Assembly (NCBI GenBank): GCA_963995505.1
Contig: OZ023180.1
Coordinates: 3,968,501 to 4,032,500 of the forward strand
DNA: 64,000 bases
Reading direction: 5' to 3'
Source: Hypericum androsaemum
Lineage: Eukaryota; Streptophyta; Magnoliopsida; Malpighiales; Hypericaceae
Numbering within the stretch: position 1 is the stretch's first letter; each line of letters starts with the position of its first letter. The notes below the pieces were generated by a model. That model was not told the origin of the DNA. It ran no database searches and worked only from the letters and a program-made list of their open reading frames with translations. Shown piece after piece: positions 48,290 through 58,625 of this stretch. Both the position numbers and the translations under genes were made by a program.

Positions 48290-48545
48290 GCTTAGTTGTG
48301 ATACAATGGTTCACTCAGTTATGATACAATAGGTCGTCCAATTATGATGGAATGGGTCGCCCGAAGCGGTCCCGATTTTTTCATAACATGCACTGATTTG
48401 TTTAGTTATGATATAATCGTTCGCTCAGTTATGATACAATGGTTCGCCCAGTTATGATAGAATGGTTCGTCCGAGTTCGCCGAATGAACCGTCCCGAAAC
48501 ACGCACTGGTTCGCCAAATTATGATACAATGATTTGCCCGAAATG
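48280..48545. repeat. Degenerate minisatellite, ~23-bp unit
   Basis: At least seven imperfect copies of a 23-bp unit of the form CTCAGTTATGATACAATGGTTCG. They are arranged as two runs of three (about 48290-48362 and 48399-48470), separated by a partly duplicated spacer, with one more copy near 48511-48537. The spacer itself is repeated (ACATGCACTGATTTG versus ACACGCACTGGTTCG), so a larger unit was also duplicated. Confidence 0.8.
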
Positions 48546-49100
48546 GGGTCCAGGAACCGAATCCGGTCCCCACAGAGGGGGTCTCTCTCCAAGGAACACC
48601 CCCACAATTTCAGGAGTGTGCCTTCTCACAGTTACACAGGGGTTGTTTGTAATCTGTTGGTCATTACAATTCCAATTGTATTCGTTTGCCTTCTAAGTAA
48701 ACCTACAATTGAGAATCAAATAAGGCAGCTCCTTATTAGTCCTTCTTGTTATATTAGTTCTTAGACTTCAGTTTCTTTCTTATAACTAAACAAAATTATA
48801 TAAAGTTGCAGGAGATATGCCTAACCTTGGTTTAATTTATCAAACTTGGCCTTCCCTCCTATTTGTTCAAGAGTTTGGGTAGTGTCTATAGGTCTATATA
48901 ATAAAAAACGAAAAAAAATTATATAGCTTATTTTTTGCCAAATACCATATAGATTCCTCAATTAATTAACGGTCGGATTAATGACAAGCACTCAAATCGA
49001 GTTGCTCTAGAAAGATCCTGTCGACTAAAAACATGAATTAGTTGATCTAATAAGTATCCGGATATGAGATAGTTTTGAAAAAATTTGACCGTCGGATTGA
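48546..49100. other. Intergenic stretch, nothing recognised
   Basis: AT-rich DNA with no supported gene or bounded element. Confidence 0.35.
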
Positions 49101-50318
49101 GGCTCAGGCCTAGACCTGACCATTGTTAGAATCCGATTCGTGATTCAATTCGTAAAAAATTTTATTCAATTCATCAATAATTCGATTCGTCAAAAATTTG
49201 ATTCGAAATCATCCTGAGACGAATTGAATCCAGTTCAAGATTTCTATAATTCGTCAAACCGGCAAATTCAATTCAAATTCGATTCGAGAATTCAATTTGA
49301 ATCAATTTGTGTCAAATTCGATTCGAATTTATCCATATATAAATTTTTTTAAATAAAAAAACGTGAAGTGGAGGGAGGGAAACGGGGGAAAATTAAAATT
49401 TTGAAACCCCCGTTAATATCCCCCGTTTCCCAGGCGACAAGCCACATCGACAAGCGACAGCACGTCAACGTCAGCCTGTCAGTATGAGTTTGTTATTTTT
49501 TTATAAATTCGATAAAATAGAACATTTTCAAAATATTCCAAAAATATTTATAAAAATAATTCTAAAAATGAAAAAATAAAATAAAACAGTGCTTTACTTT
49601 GTAACCATTTTTAATATATTCAAATTTACTTCTAAACTCTATAAATATTACATTTTATTTTTCAAAATTTATACATTTCAATCTCAAGTCTCGACTTCTC
49701 TTATTGATAATTTGATATATATATATATATATATATATTGGCTCTAAAAAATTTACTAATTATCTATATTAGTCATATATTACTATCTAATTATGTAATC
49801 ACTCATATAATTCTAACCCTAATCCTAACACTAACACTACAATAACCCTAACCCTAATACTACACTTACACAAATCCTAAATCCTAAATCCTAAACCATA
49901 AACACTAATCCTAAGATACTATCACTAACACTAACCCTAACCCTAACACTAACACTAACCTTAACCCTAACCTTAATCCTAAATCCTAACCTTAATACTA
50001 TCACTAACACTAACCCATAACACTAACACTAACACTAACCTCTAATTTTGAAATATTTCAAAAAAAATTGATTTTTTTGAATATTTTCTTAAAAATTACA
50101 AAAAATTTTGAATATTTTTCATATATTAAAAAAATTTTGAATTTTTATTTAGACTAAAAAATTCAAAGAAATAATTCGTATTCAATTCAAATTCGATTCA
50201 AATTTGAAAATTGATAATTCATATTCAATTCGTCTTTAGACAAATTAAATATGGTTTAAGATTCTGATGAATTCAAATTTGTATTAATTCGAACCGTCAT
50301 CAGGTCTTGGCCCAGCCC
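49101..50318. mobile_element. Inverted-repeat element H containing telomere-like repeats
   Basis: The left end GGCTCAGGCCTAGACCTGA matches the inverse of the right end (near 50292-50318, GGCTGGGCCAAGACCTGA inverted). Inside, both ends carry repeats of an ATTCGATTCGAATT kind (about 49130-49335 and 50165-50300). The middle has an AT microsatellite (about 49715-49738) and a block of telomere-like units. No target duplication was resolved, so class and exact ends are uncertain. Its right end abuts the promoter of the gene at 50456. Confidence 0.55.
49812..50041. repeat. Degenerate telomere-like (CCCTAA) array
   Basis: About 230 bp made almost entirely of 6-7-bp units such as TAACCCTAACCC, TAATCCTAAATCC and ACACTAACACTAACC. 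The plant telomere unit is CCCTAAA on this strand. Here units are mixed between 6 and 7 bp and often carry ACACTAA variants, so this is degenerate interstitial sequence rather than a true telomere end. Confidence 0.8.
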
Positions 50319-50455
50319 AAGCAGGCACAAAAACGCACTCGGGGAGTTGACCTGCGCGGCCTCTCTCTCTCTACCGGACTGCCACACATCGAAAAGTCAA
50401 CGGAAAGTCAAAGTAAACTCAACGAACTTCATTCGCAAGAGACGCAACAACAACA

Positions 50456-52837
50456 ATGGCATCCATCTCGCCGGCGCCACCAACCGCAAGCTGCCGTATT
50501 GAACCCCGCGACGTCGTTTTCCAAAATCCCCATATTTCCGATTCCAAGTTGATAACCGCCGCCGCCGTCTTCTCCCGCGCCAAATTTCCACGGATCTCAC
50601 TCTCCTCCTCCTCCTCCTCTTCGTATCGCCTAACCACCCCGCGCTCCCTTCCCCGAGCCAGCTCTACGACCCCCGCCTCGACCTGCCGCTCCTACGACGT
50701 CGTCGTCGTCGGCGCCGGAATCATCGGCCTGACCATCGCCCGCCAGCTGCTCCTCGAATCCGACCTCTCCGTCGCCGTCGTAGACCAGGCCGCCCCTTGC
50801 GCCGGCGCCACCGGTGCCGGTATCACCCCTTTTCGGAAACTCAGATGTTTCTTTTGTGATCAGATTGGGGCGTTGACCTTTTCTTTACATTGTCCAGGGC
50901 AGGGGTACATATGGCTAGTGCACAAGTCAACGGAGAGTGCCACGTGGGACCTCACACTGAGGAGCCGCCGTCTCTGGGAGGAGTTCGCAGAAGGGGTACG
51001 CGACCAGGGCCTCGACCCTCTCCAAGAGCTCGGCTGGCGAAAGACCGGTTTGCCCTTTTATCCATCCGTAGAAATGCAGTTGGATTTTTTATTTTATTTG
51101 CATGTAGAAGAATGAATTGCTTGCTTTAGGCAGCTTGTTGGTTGGGAGAACGGCTGAAGAGTCCGAGGCATTGAGAACCAGGGTGAAGAAGCTGTCTGAG
51201 GCCGGGATAAGCGTCGAGTTCTTGGATAGCCGCCAATTGCGTTTGGAGGAGCCGGAGCTTGGGGTTTGGGAGGATGGTGGGGCCGCCTTCTTACCCGATG
51301 ACTGCCAGCTAGATGCGCATTCGACTGTCTCCTTCTTACTAAATGTATGGCATTGACTTGGATTGGCACATCTTTCATGGCATTTGGTAACTTGAGTTGA
51401 GATTCTTGGGTGGTGCAGTTTAACAGGACGTTTTCGTCGGAAGGGAGGTACACGGAGTTCTTTCATGAGCCCGTGACAGGGTTTGTCAGGTCTGGTTGTG
51501 ATATCTGTTTTACTTGTTTTGCGGCTTAAGAATAACGTCGGTGGAACTTCAGTATAATACCAGTTCCTCGATTGATTCTGCTATGTAGGTCTGGGAGTGG
51601 TGGAGAAGTTGAAGCTGTTCGGACTTGCAGGAATACCTTGTATGTCAAGAAGGCTGTTGTCGTTGCGACAGGTTGTTGGAGTGGGTCTGTGATGCATGGC
51701 CTTTTCAAGGATATGGATGTTGCATTGGATGTCCCAGTAAAGCCACGGAAGGTTAGTAGTGAGATCAGATTTTTCTTTCAAGGTTATACAATACGTAAAA
51801 TTGTGTTGTACGAAAGATGTTCGAGTTGCCCTTTACAGGGTTACCTACTTGTGCTGGAGAACTTCTGCTCCCTTAACTTGAAACATGGCCTTATGGAGGC
51901 TGGCTATGTCGGTCATAAGACTGCTGTAACAAACAGTAATGATTCAACTTTGAGCCCGGTTGATCATGAGCAAATGCTGTCCGTTTCAATGACGGCTACG
52001 ATGGACACAAGTGGAAACCTTGTTATAGGTGAAATTCTTTCCCGGAGCTCTTAATCCTACTAATTTTTCCTGTCGATCTCATTATTTTCCTATTTCCCTG
52101 GTTCACCATTTTACTTGCTGCACAAATATGATGCTTTGCAAGTAGGCATCTTCATCGATCCCTTCATGCTCTTATTACCTTGTCGATACTTCCCTTTTCA
52201 GGAAGTAGTCGTCAGTTTGCTGGGTTCTGCTCAGAGATTGATGAGTCCATCATCAACCAAGTATGGAACCATGCAAAGGATTTCTTTCCGAAACTAAAGG
52301 AATATTCCCTGAAAGATTTTTCTGATGGCCGAAAAGTGAGAGTAGGATTACGACCTTACAGTAAGCTCACACACTGTTGAACTTGTCAAGAGTGGAAATT
52401 ATATTTAGGGCACTCAGCTGTTATTGTTTGGAGCATATAATGCCGCATGAACTTGCCGAAAATATATTCCCATTTTTCTTTCAGTGCCTGATGGGAAGCC
52501 TGTGATCGGTCTGGTGCCTGCTTTATCAAACACATTTGTTGCAGCTGGGCATGAAGGCGAAGGACTTTGTCTGGTAATTTGTTTTTGCTGTTACTTCAAC
52601 AAAACGATTATTAAGATTAAGGATCCTAGTGCATTCTATATGCACTTGAGTTGGTTTGATTGCTGTTATTCAGAAAATCGGTTCGGTATTAATGTATTCA
52701 AGATATTAGATCATCTTTAGATTGTTGATTGGCTTCTTATATTCTTACAGGCTCTGGGGACTGCTGAAATGATGGTCGATATGGTGTTGGGAAAGCCTGG
52801 TCTTGTTAATGATGCAGCATTCGCCTTTCGAGTATGA
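50456..52837 (+). CDS. FAD-dependent oxidoreductase, DAO family, plastid-type, 9 exons, 495 aa
   Basis: Flavoprotein of the D-amino-acid-oxidase/glycine-oxidase fold (family knowledge); the substrate is not known to me. Exons: 50456-50819, 50898-51047, 51130-51344, 51419-51489, 51589-51751, 51839-52028, 52202-52360, 52485-52573, 52751-52837, with GT-AG borders and consistent phases. The first ~75 residues are Ser/Thr/Arg-rich with few acids, like a chloroplast transit peptide. The dinucleotide-binding motif VVVVGAGIIGLTIA lies at about residues 82-95, then ATGAGQGYIW across the first intron. Late motifs are RVGLRPYMPDGKPVIG and FVAAGHEGEGLCLALGTAEM, the DAO C-terminal FAD contact. Probable orthologue of Arabidopsis At5g48440. 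The start is the first ATG that opens the transit peptide. Confidence 0.9.
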
Positions 52838-53710
52838 TACACAACGTGCCAATCACGGAAATTTGAGGACGGGGCATATTCGACGAGAAACCATGGTCCT
52901 GATCTGTGACAAATGATGCCAATTTCATATGAGGGAGTTGCTGCACATGAGCTGCTGATGGGAGGTACTATTGTGTGTCTAACGCCTCTTTCAATTTGGT
53001 TTCTTGCATGTGAGTGTAATGGGCTATGAATGAGGTGATTTGGACTGATGAGATTACTTTTGCTTGTATCAGCAGGTGAAATTGTCAAAGACCAAATGAC
53101 ACAAGGTAGAGATGAATTGGCGGACGTTCATAGTTCAATCAATGACAAGTGCAATTTGATGTAAAAAAATTTGAAAATGCCGAGCTGTTGATTTTGTAGA
53201 CAATAATGCTTGATGTTGATGTTGTATGCCAACTAATTCAGGTTTGAGATAAGTATGATTTTTGAATGATGCAAAATTTTTCCAACAAATATTTGCCAAT
53301 TAGTTAAACTAGAACAACTAATAAATCTTAGTTGGCATTTGGTAATGAAGTAATGAGATAATTAATCTCTCTCAAAATCAAAAGGAAAAAAATAGATTAA
53401 TTAATCGTTCTTAGATATTAATCTCTTTCCTTGCATACATATCTCTCTTCCCCATCCCCTCCTTTTATATATTTCCTGGTCCTCCACCCGTGCCCTTCGC
53501 TGAATGACATAAAACTCCTCGCGTCTCCCTCCAAAAGTAACCCCTTCTCCCCACCCTCTAAAGCCCCATTTCGTCATTTCCACCTCGACGGTGGAATCCC
53601 CACTGCCTTTCCCCTTCTCCTAGGGTCAAAATCCCTCCAGAGTCCCAACCAGCAAGATTAGGACAAAATTCCCCCAAAAAAATAAATAGAATAATTTCGA
53701 AATCTGAGAA
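52838..53710. other. 3' UTR of the oxidoreductase gene and promoter of the J-protein gene
   Basis: About 870 bp between two same-strand genes. AT-rich to about 53400, then pyrimidine-rich (53430-53640) as in plant leaders. No extra gene is recognised. Confidence 0.45.
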
Positions 53711-55441
53711 ATGGACGGCGGCGGGTTCAGGGTGGAAGCCCAGCGGTGGCTGACCATATCGGAGAAGCTTCTGGCGGCGCGTGACCTGTCGGGTGCGAAG
53801 AGCTTCGCGATCCGGGCTCGGGACTCCGACCCGCGCCTCCAGGAGCTCGCCGACCAGATCATCGCCGTCTCCGACACCATAGCGGCGAGTGACGTCAGGG
53901 TCAACGGCAACAGCTACGACTACTACACTATCCTCCAGCTAGGGCGCCTCACCCAGTCCCTCGACCTCGTCGCCGGCCAGTACCGGAAGCTCGCGCTCCT
54001 CCTAAACCCTAACCACAACCGCCTCCCCTTCGCCGACCAGGCCTTCCGCCTTGTCTCCGAGGCCTGGTCCGTCCTCGCCGACCCCAGCAAGAAGGCTCTC
54101 TACGACCACGAGCTCCAGATGAGCCAGTTCGTCCAGCTAGGGCAGCTCGGGCAGCTGAATCCTAGCCGCCAGCCGCAGCAGTTCGAGTTGTTCGGGCAGC
54201 CGGGCGGGGAGGTGCTAGGGTTTCAGCCGTGGGGCGACGGCGCGCAGTCTTCCGGCAGGAAGAGCCCTAGGGGTGGGGTTAATATGTCGGAGCCAGTGGC
54301 TGGGCCTGGGGCGGTGGAGGGTGAGTCCAGTCACCCGATTCGGCCGGTGACCCAGTGGAAGACTCCGCCTCCGAAGCCCCACCAGCAGCCAGCTTGGCCG
54401 GCGGGTCAACAACAGCATTTCACTACTGCTCCTAGTAATAGCAGTGCCGGAAGTCGTAGTGCTACAACTTCTGCCAATCTGCCTAGACCGGCGGATCCCA
54501 CTCCGAGGCCGCTAGCTGCAGCAGCCCAACCGCCTCCTTCCGCTGGAGGGGAGGTGCGGAGTGGGGTGGAGGAGCCGGATGTGCCTGGTTTCTGGACTGC
54601 ATGTCCTTATTGCTTGAATATGTACCAGTATGCGAAGGAGTATGAGGATTGTGCAATTAGGTGTCAGAACTGTAAGAGGACTTTCCAGGCTGTGAGGGTG
54701 CCCGACCCACCGATGGCCGGAAAAGATTCGTACTTTTGCTGTTGGGGGTTCTTCCCGTTGGCTGGGAAGGTTACTGGTGGCAGGGCTAGTGGTGGGTGGA
54801 CACCCTTTTCGGCTATGTTTGCTACCCCTATGCAAGCTGGTGGTAAGGCAGCAAGGTATGCGAGGCCTAGGACCCTTTACAAGGATGATTTGTTTATGGA
54901 TCTATCAGGGACGAGTGGTGACGATGATGATGGTGACTCTGATGATGACTGGAAGCGCACGAGCAAGAAAGCAAGGGGAGGCGGGAGTGGGGGCGGGAGT
55001 GGGAGAGGTAGAGGGAGAGGTAGAGGGAGGGGGAGAGGGAGGGGGAGAGGGAGGGCTGGTTCAAGCAATAGTATGAGTGTTGGGCAGCAGAGTGATGGAG
55101 CTAAGGAAGTGGGTAATGTGGATAGTAGGGCCAATGGTCAAGAGGCGGCTGGGGTTGTGTTTGCAGTGCCAGGGAAGAAAGGGGAAGGGAGTGGTAGCGT
55201 GAAGAGGAAGGGGGCCAGAGATTTGGGCAGGTTGGATCTGAATGTGATGTTCAGTAACGAGGGGGAGGAGGCAGTTCCTGGTGTTAGTGAAAGGAACAAG
55301 ACAAGGGTCGGAAGTGGTGGAGGCGAGGAAACTATCGAAGGGAATATTGAAGGGATTGGGTTCTTCGAGGGCCTTGATGAGTTCTTGAGTAGCTTGCCAA
55401 TACTTTCAGGTGTAGGGGATGATAAGGTGAAGGCTGCTTAG
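53711..55441 (+). CDS. J-domain-like protein lacking HPD, with zinc ribbon and GR repeats, 576 aa
   Basis: Single-exon member of the plant DnaJ-related group with an N-terminal helical region, J-domain, zinc beta-ribbon and low-complexity tail. The J-domain (about residues 68-135) contains YDYYTILQLGRLTQSLDLVA and AFRLVSEAWSVLADPSKKAL, but the Hsp70-stimulating HPD tripeptide reads NPN (LLLNPNHNR). A Pro/Ser/Gln-rich linker follows, then CPYCLNMYQY and IRCQNCKRTF (about 296-322), a four-Cys ribbon. An acidic patch (GDDDDGDSDDD) precedes basic KRTSKKARGG and a long Gly-Arg repeat (about 425-447), suggesting nuclear location and nucleic acid binding (inference). Without HPD it probably cannot activate Hsp70 ATPase. 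There is no DUF3444 domain. Confidence 0.88.
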   Translation: MDGGGFRVEAQRWLTISEKLLAARDLSGAKSFAIRARDSDPRLQELADQIIAVSDTIAASDVRVNGNSYDYYTILQLGRLTQSLDLVAGQYRKLALLLNPNHNRLPFADQAFRLVSEAWSVLADPSKKALYDHELQMSQFVQLGQLGQLNPSRQPQQFELFGQPGGEVLGFQPWGDGAQSSGRKSPRGGVNMSEPVAGPGAVEGESSHPIRPVTQWKTPPPKPHQQPAWPAGQQQHFTTAPSNSSAGSRSATTSANLPRPADPTPRPLAAAAQPPPSAGGEVRSGVEEPDVPGFWTACPYCLNMYQYAKEYEDCAIRCQNCKRTFQAVRVPDPPMAGKDSYFCCWGFFPLAGKVTGGRASGGWTPFSAMFATPMQAGGKAARYARPRTLYKDDLFMDLSGTSGDDDDGDSDDDWKRTSKKARGGGSGGGSGRGRGRGRGRGRGRGRGRAGSSNSMSVGQQSDGAKEVGNVDSRANGQEAAGVVFAVPGKKGEGSGSVKRKGARDLGRLDLNVMFSNEGEEAVPGVSERNKTRVGSGGGEETIEGNIEGIGFFEGLDEFLSSLPILSGVGDDKVKAA

Positions 55442-56676
55442 TGAAGTAAGGCCGGCCACTCAGTCCTGCTTTAGTCTTTTGGGTTTGTTTCCCCTCCTTA
55501 CCCTGTTGTTGTTGTTGTTGTAGTAGTTTTAGTTGTTTATGTTGTACTGATCATCCGGAAGGTGGTAGTAGCAGTGTGTGTGGACATTTGCAAATCCAGT
55601 GTATATTTAGCTGGCCGTCGTGTATTCTAGTGGTCTAATAACTATCGGAGAAGATTCGCTTCCGTGTGCCGTAAGTTATTTGTAGTCAGGGATCATGTTG
55701 AAATTACATCCAAGACTCTCAGTGCTAAGAGAAATCTGCTTAATTCCAACTTGAATGTAGTCTTTGACATAGTTATGATCATTGTCTCTCTATTTCTGTT
55801 ATCTCTGTTTTGTTGATTTCCATCCTTTCTAGTAACTTAGGTTGATGTGACACTAGATCTTCTCTGAAATGTAATGCAAGTTGCTGTATAACATTTGTGT
55901 CATTTGTTAGATCTTTTCGTTTATGGATATTACAATCTCGTCTTCTCTCTCGTGCATGCTGGTAAAATCGTGAGAGCAATTGCTGTCTATTTCATGACCG
56001 TTCCTTTTAGTATGGCTGCCGTGACTTGTTTGATAATGCCGCATTTGGTGCTAGGCAAAGGCACCAAGGGCCTACTTACCTAGCAAGAAATGCAACCATC
56101 TCTCTTGCTCTCCCTTTAGCTCTTCGAACTAAACGGCCCGAACTTGAATTAGAACATAATTCACCTTCATACTCTTATCTGATTCGGCTTTTTGTCTGAT
56201 TACAAAACCAAGCCCTAATTAATTGACCATCCAAACTATCATCAGCATGGGGTAGAAACTACCTGTTTTTCACAAGTTGGAAGAACACCAAGCTGCAGAA
56301 GGTCGAATTAATCCGAAACCAAGAAATTCTCATCTCTTGACAGTTTTCCATACGTTCTTTCTGCTCGTATGATGATTATATCCCCGTTCTTAAGCTGCGA
56401 TTTTACGACTACTACAAAACTGCAGAGAGATGCTGATCTTTCTGGACCCGATTGAAATGAACCATATTATAGGGGTAGCAAAAGCAAATAATTGCCAGGA
56501 TTTACTAGGTACACCCCATAATCTACTAAGAACAATAAATACACTACACTATACTAGTACATTTTGTCGGGACATGGAGTGGCAATAGCAAAAGCTCCTC
56601 GGAACCAATCCCCAAACAAATAACCTCTCTTGCCCGACCCCCACCCCGAAAAGAGGACGAGGAAAAAAAAAAGGCG
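55442..56676. other. 3' UTR of the J-protein gene and promoter of the ferredoxin-like gene
   Basis: Includes a GTT microsatellite (about 55504-55522) in the probable 3' UTR. No gene with recognisable content lies between 55442 and 56676. Confidence 0.4.
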
Positions 56677-57129
56677 ATGTCGACCCTCCAGAGACTCTCC
56701 ACCCAAATCCACCACCGCGTCTCCCCCTTCGCCCTCCTCCTCTGCGCCTCCTCCACCTCCTCGGCGAAGGTCTCCGACCGGATCGTGAACCTGTCGGCGA
56801 TCGACCCGGAGGGGGCGAAGCGGGAGGTGAAGGGGCTGACGGGGCAAACCCTACTGAGGGCGCTGGCCAACAGCGGGCTGATCGATCCGGCGTCGCACAG
56901 GCTCGAGGACATCGGCGCGTGCTCGGCGGAGTGCGAGGTGAACATCGCCGAGGAGTGGCTGGAGAAGCTCCCCCCGCGATCCTACGACGAGGAGTACATC
57001 CTCAAGCGCAGCTCCCGCGCTAGGGTTTTGAACAGGCACTCCCGCCTCGGGTGCCAGGTCGTCCTCACCTCCGACCTCCAAGGTATGGTCGTCGCCGTCC
57101 CCGAGCCCAAGCCCTGGGATATCCCCTAA
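56677..57129 (+). CDS. C1-FDX: Complex I ferredoxin-like protein (C1-FDX), 150 aa
   Basis: Adrenodoxin-fold protein resembling Arabidopsis At3g07480, a plant mitochondrial complex I subunit that bridges the peripheral and membrane arms (established for Arabidopsis by cryo-EM, from memory). The N-terminus (RLSTQIHHRVSPFALLLCAS) is Arg/Ser/His-rich and hydrophobic, like a mitochondrial presequence. The beta-grasp core follows with GLTGQTLLRALANSGLID and LGCQVVLTSDLQGMVVAVPE. The usual cluster loop is shortened to GACSAECEV, leaving too few Cys for a standard 2Fe-2S cluster, as expected for this bridging protein rather than an electron carrier. The gene has no intron. It is followed, after a gap, by CML and FAR1-type genes in the same order as in Arabidopsis. 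Confidence 0.87.
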   Translation: MSTLQRLSTQIHHRVSPFALLLCASSTSSAKVSDRIVNLSAIDPEGAKREVKGLTGQTLLRALANSGLIDPASHRLEDIGACSAECEVNIAEEWLEKLPPRSYDEEYILKRSSRARVLNRHSRLGCQVVLTSDLQGMVVAVPEPKPWDIP

Positions 57130-58479
57130 TTCGGTTACTTTACATTTTCCCCTTTTTTGCTTAAAGCTGATTATTTTGCGGTTTAGAGAGGAAGTTCCTC
57201 CCGAGGTTGGATTGTTGTGGAGATGCTGAATAATGTGAACACTAATTGGGATGCTTCTTTTGGTTACTCTGTACTGTTTAATGTTCCGGGATTTTGTGCA
57301 AGAATTTCGGCTGCATTCGAGTTTCCGTTGCATTGTGGTCCCGATTTTGATTCTTCTGCATCGGTGATGAATCCCGTGGTCTGTTGGTCACTTTGCTTGT
57401 TGCTTTATGCCCTTACGTTGCACATTTGGCCGACGAGTTAGTCATTGTTGTTCTGTTGAGCTTGAGTGATATGTGTAACTGTGTTAGTGGGTTTGTAAGG
57501 AGGTCTTGTAATCAGCTGCCTGCGTGAGAATGCCTGTTGGGTCGATTTTGGTTTCCGGACGGCTGCGTTTGTTAAGAATTTCTATCTCCAGTAGGCAGTA
57601 GCTGTGCAATGTTGTAGCTTACATCCTCAGACCTCGTGAATTAGGCTTACTAGAATTTTCTGTGGTCAGAGAAGGTCCTATTGTGCTTGTCTGCTGAGGA
57701 ACCAGAAGAAGTTTTTCTTAGTACTTGGCTTTGTAGTGGACACCATGGATCCTGCAGGGTCTAGTGAGTCACTCTCTGTTGAGCCTCCGGATCTTGCGAG
57801 GATGTTTGCGCATCAGTTAATCTGATACCATGTTCCTATATGCTCTTAAGTTCAAATTCCAGCTGAGGTTTCTGGTCTCCAGAGACTGACCTTCCTACTA
57901 GATAGCAGTTCCGGACTTCTCGACTCACCAAGCATGGCCAAACTTAATGGCTTGTGGTCTCAATGTCGGAGACTGCTGCCTCGTCAGATACCTGCAAACT
58001 CACCAAGTAGAATAGTGGACTCAGCTGCTGGTTCGTTAGCTAGTTCTGTTCGACCTGTACCGGAATCAAACCATTGATCCAGCTTCTTGTTGCTGTTGGA
58101 GACTACCCGGTCATGACTCTTTTAACATCTGAGCTTGGTAGTCGCACTTCATCAACATTCAAATGTATGGACTTAACACCTCAAACAGTCGCAGAACCTA
58201 ATTTTAAGTCTCAGAAAATTGGTGTTTCATTCGAAAGTGGAAGAATTAGTTGGAATTAAAAGTAAATCTCTGTTATATCCGTACTACAAAAATGTTTTCA
58301 TTAAACAAATCAATTTCTAAGTTTTTCAGTTCCAAAGATGAAGTATAAATTGATTTTCATTTCATTTAACTAGGAAAATGGACATGCAATTCTTCTCCTG
58401 TTGGAATTAAAATAGCAGGAAAGGATGGACAAGAAAAGAAAGGAGGAACTATGGGCAGAACCTACTAAGCCCATTGAAT
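57130..58479. other. Intergenic stretch after the ferredoxin-like gene
   Basis: Moderate GC content without a recognisable gene. It may include a long 3' UTR. Short open frames, for example 58074-58259, have no family resemblance. Confidence 0.35.
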
Positions 58480-58625
58480 TATAAGGCCCAAGTCCACATC
58501 AGCAATGACCCAATAACAAACCGTCTTCGTCCCACTCCATTCCTAGCTAAAACCCTAAATCAGCAATACTTTCTATATAAATATATTCGCTGGCCGACAT
58601 GGCCATGACCGCTCCTTAATCCGGT
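58480..58625 (+). promoter_or_regulatory. Candidate promoter: site II, telo-box, TATA
   Basis: Within about 100 bp lie a GGCCCA site II-like element (AAGGCCCAAG, about 58482-58491), a telo-box (AAAACCCTAAA, about 58551-58561) and a TATA-like TCTATATAAATATA (about 58572-58585). This set and order is typical of promoters of plant ribosomal-protein, translation and snoRNA genes (established knowledge). No recognisable coding exon follows, and only a six-codon frame begins at ATGGCCATG, so the transcript could be non-coding or its gene decayed. Confidence 0.5.

Noticed and set aside
48280..48545. Possible CRISPR-like array
   Set aside because: Units are contiguous and degenerate with no unique spacers, and the DNA is a plant nuclear genome. 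It is a minisatellite.
50397..51466. Several minus-strand open frames over the DAO-like gene
   Set aside because: Antisense shadows of GC-rich coding exons whose plus-strand reading gives a complete, family-consistent protein.
54512..55134. Minus-strand open frames over the J-protein gene, including a Leu-Pro repeat
   Set aside because: Shadow of the Gly-Arg repeat and GC-rich exon of the plus-strand gene.
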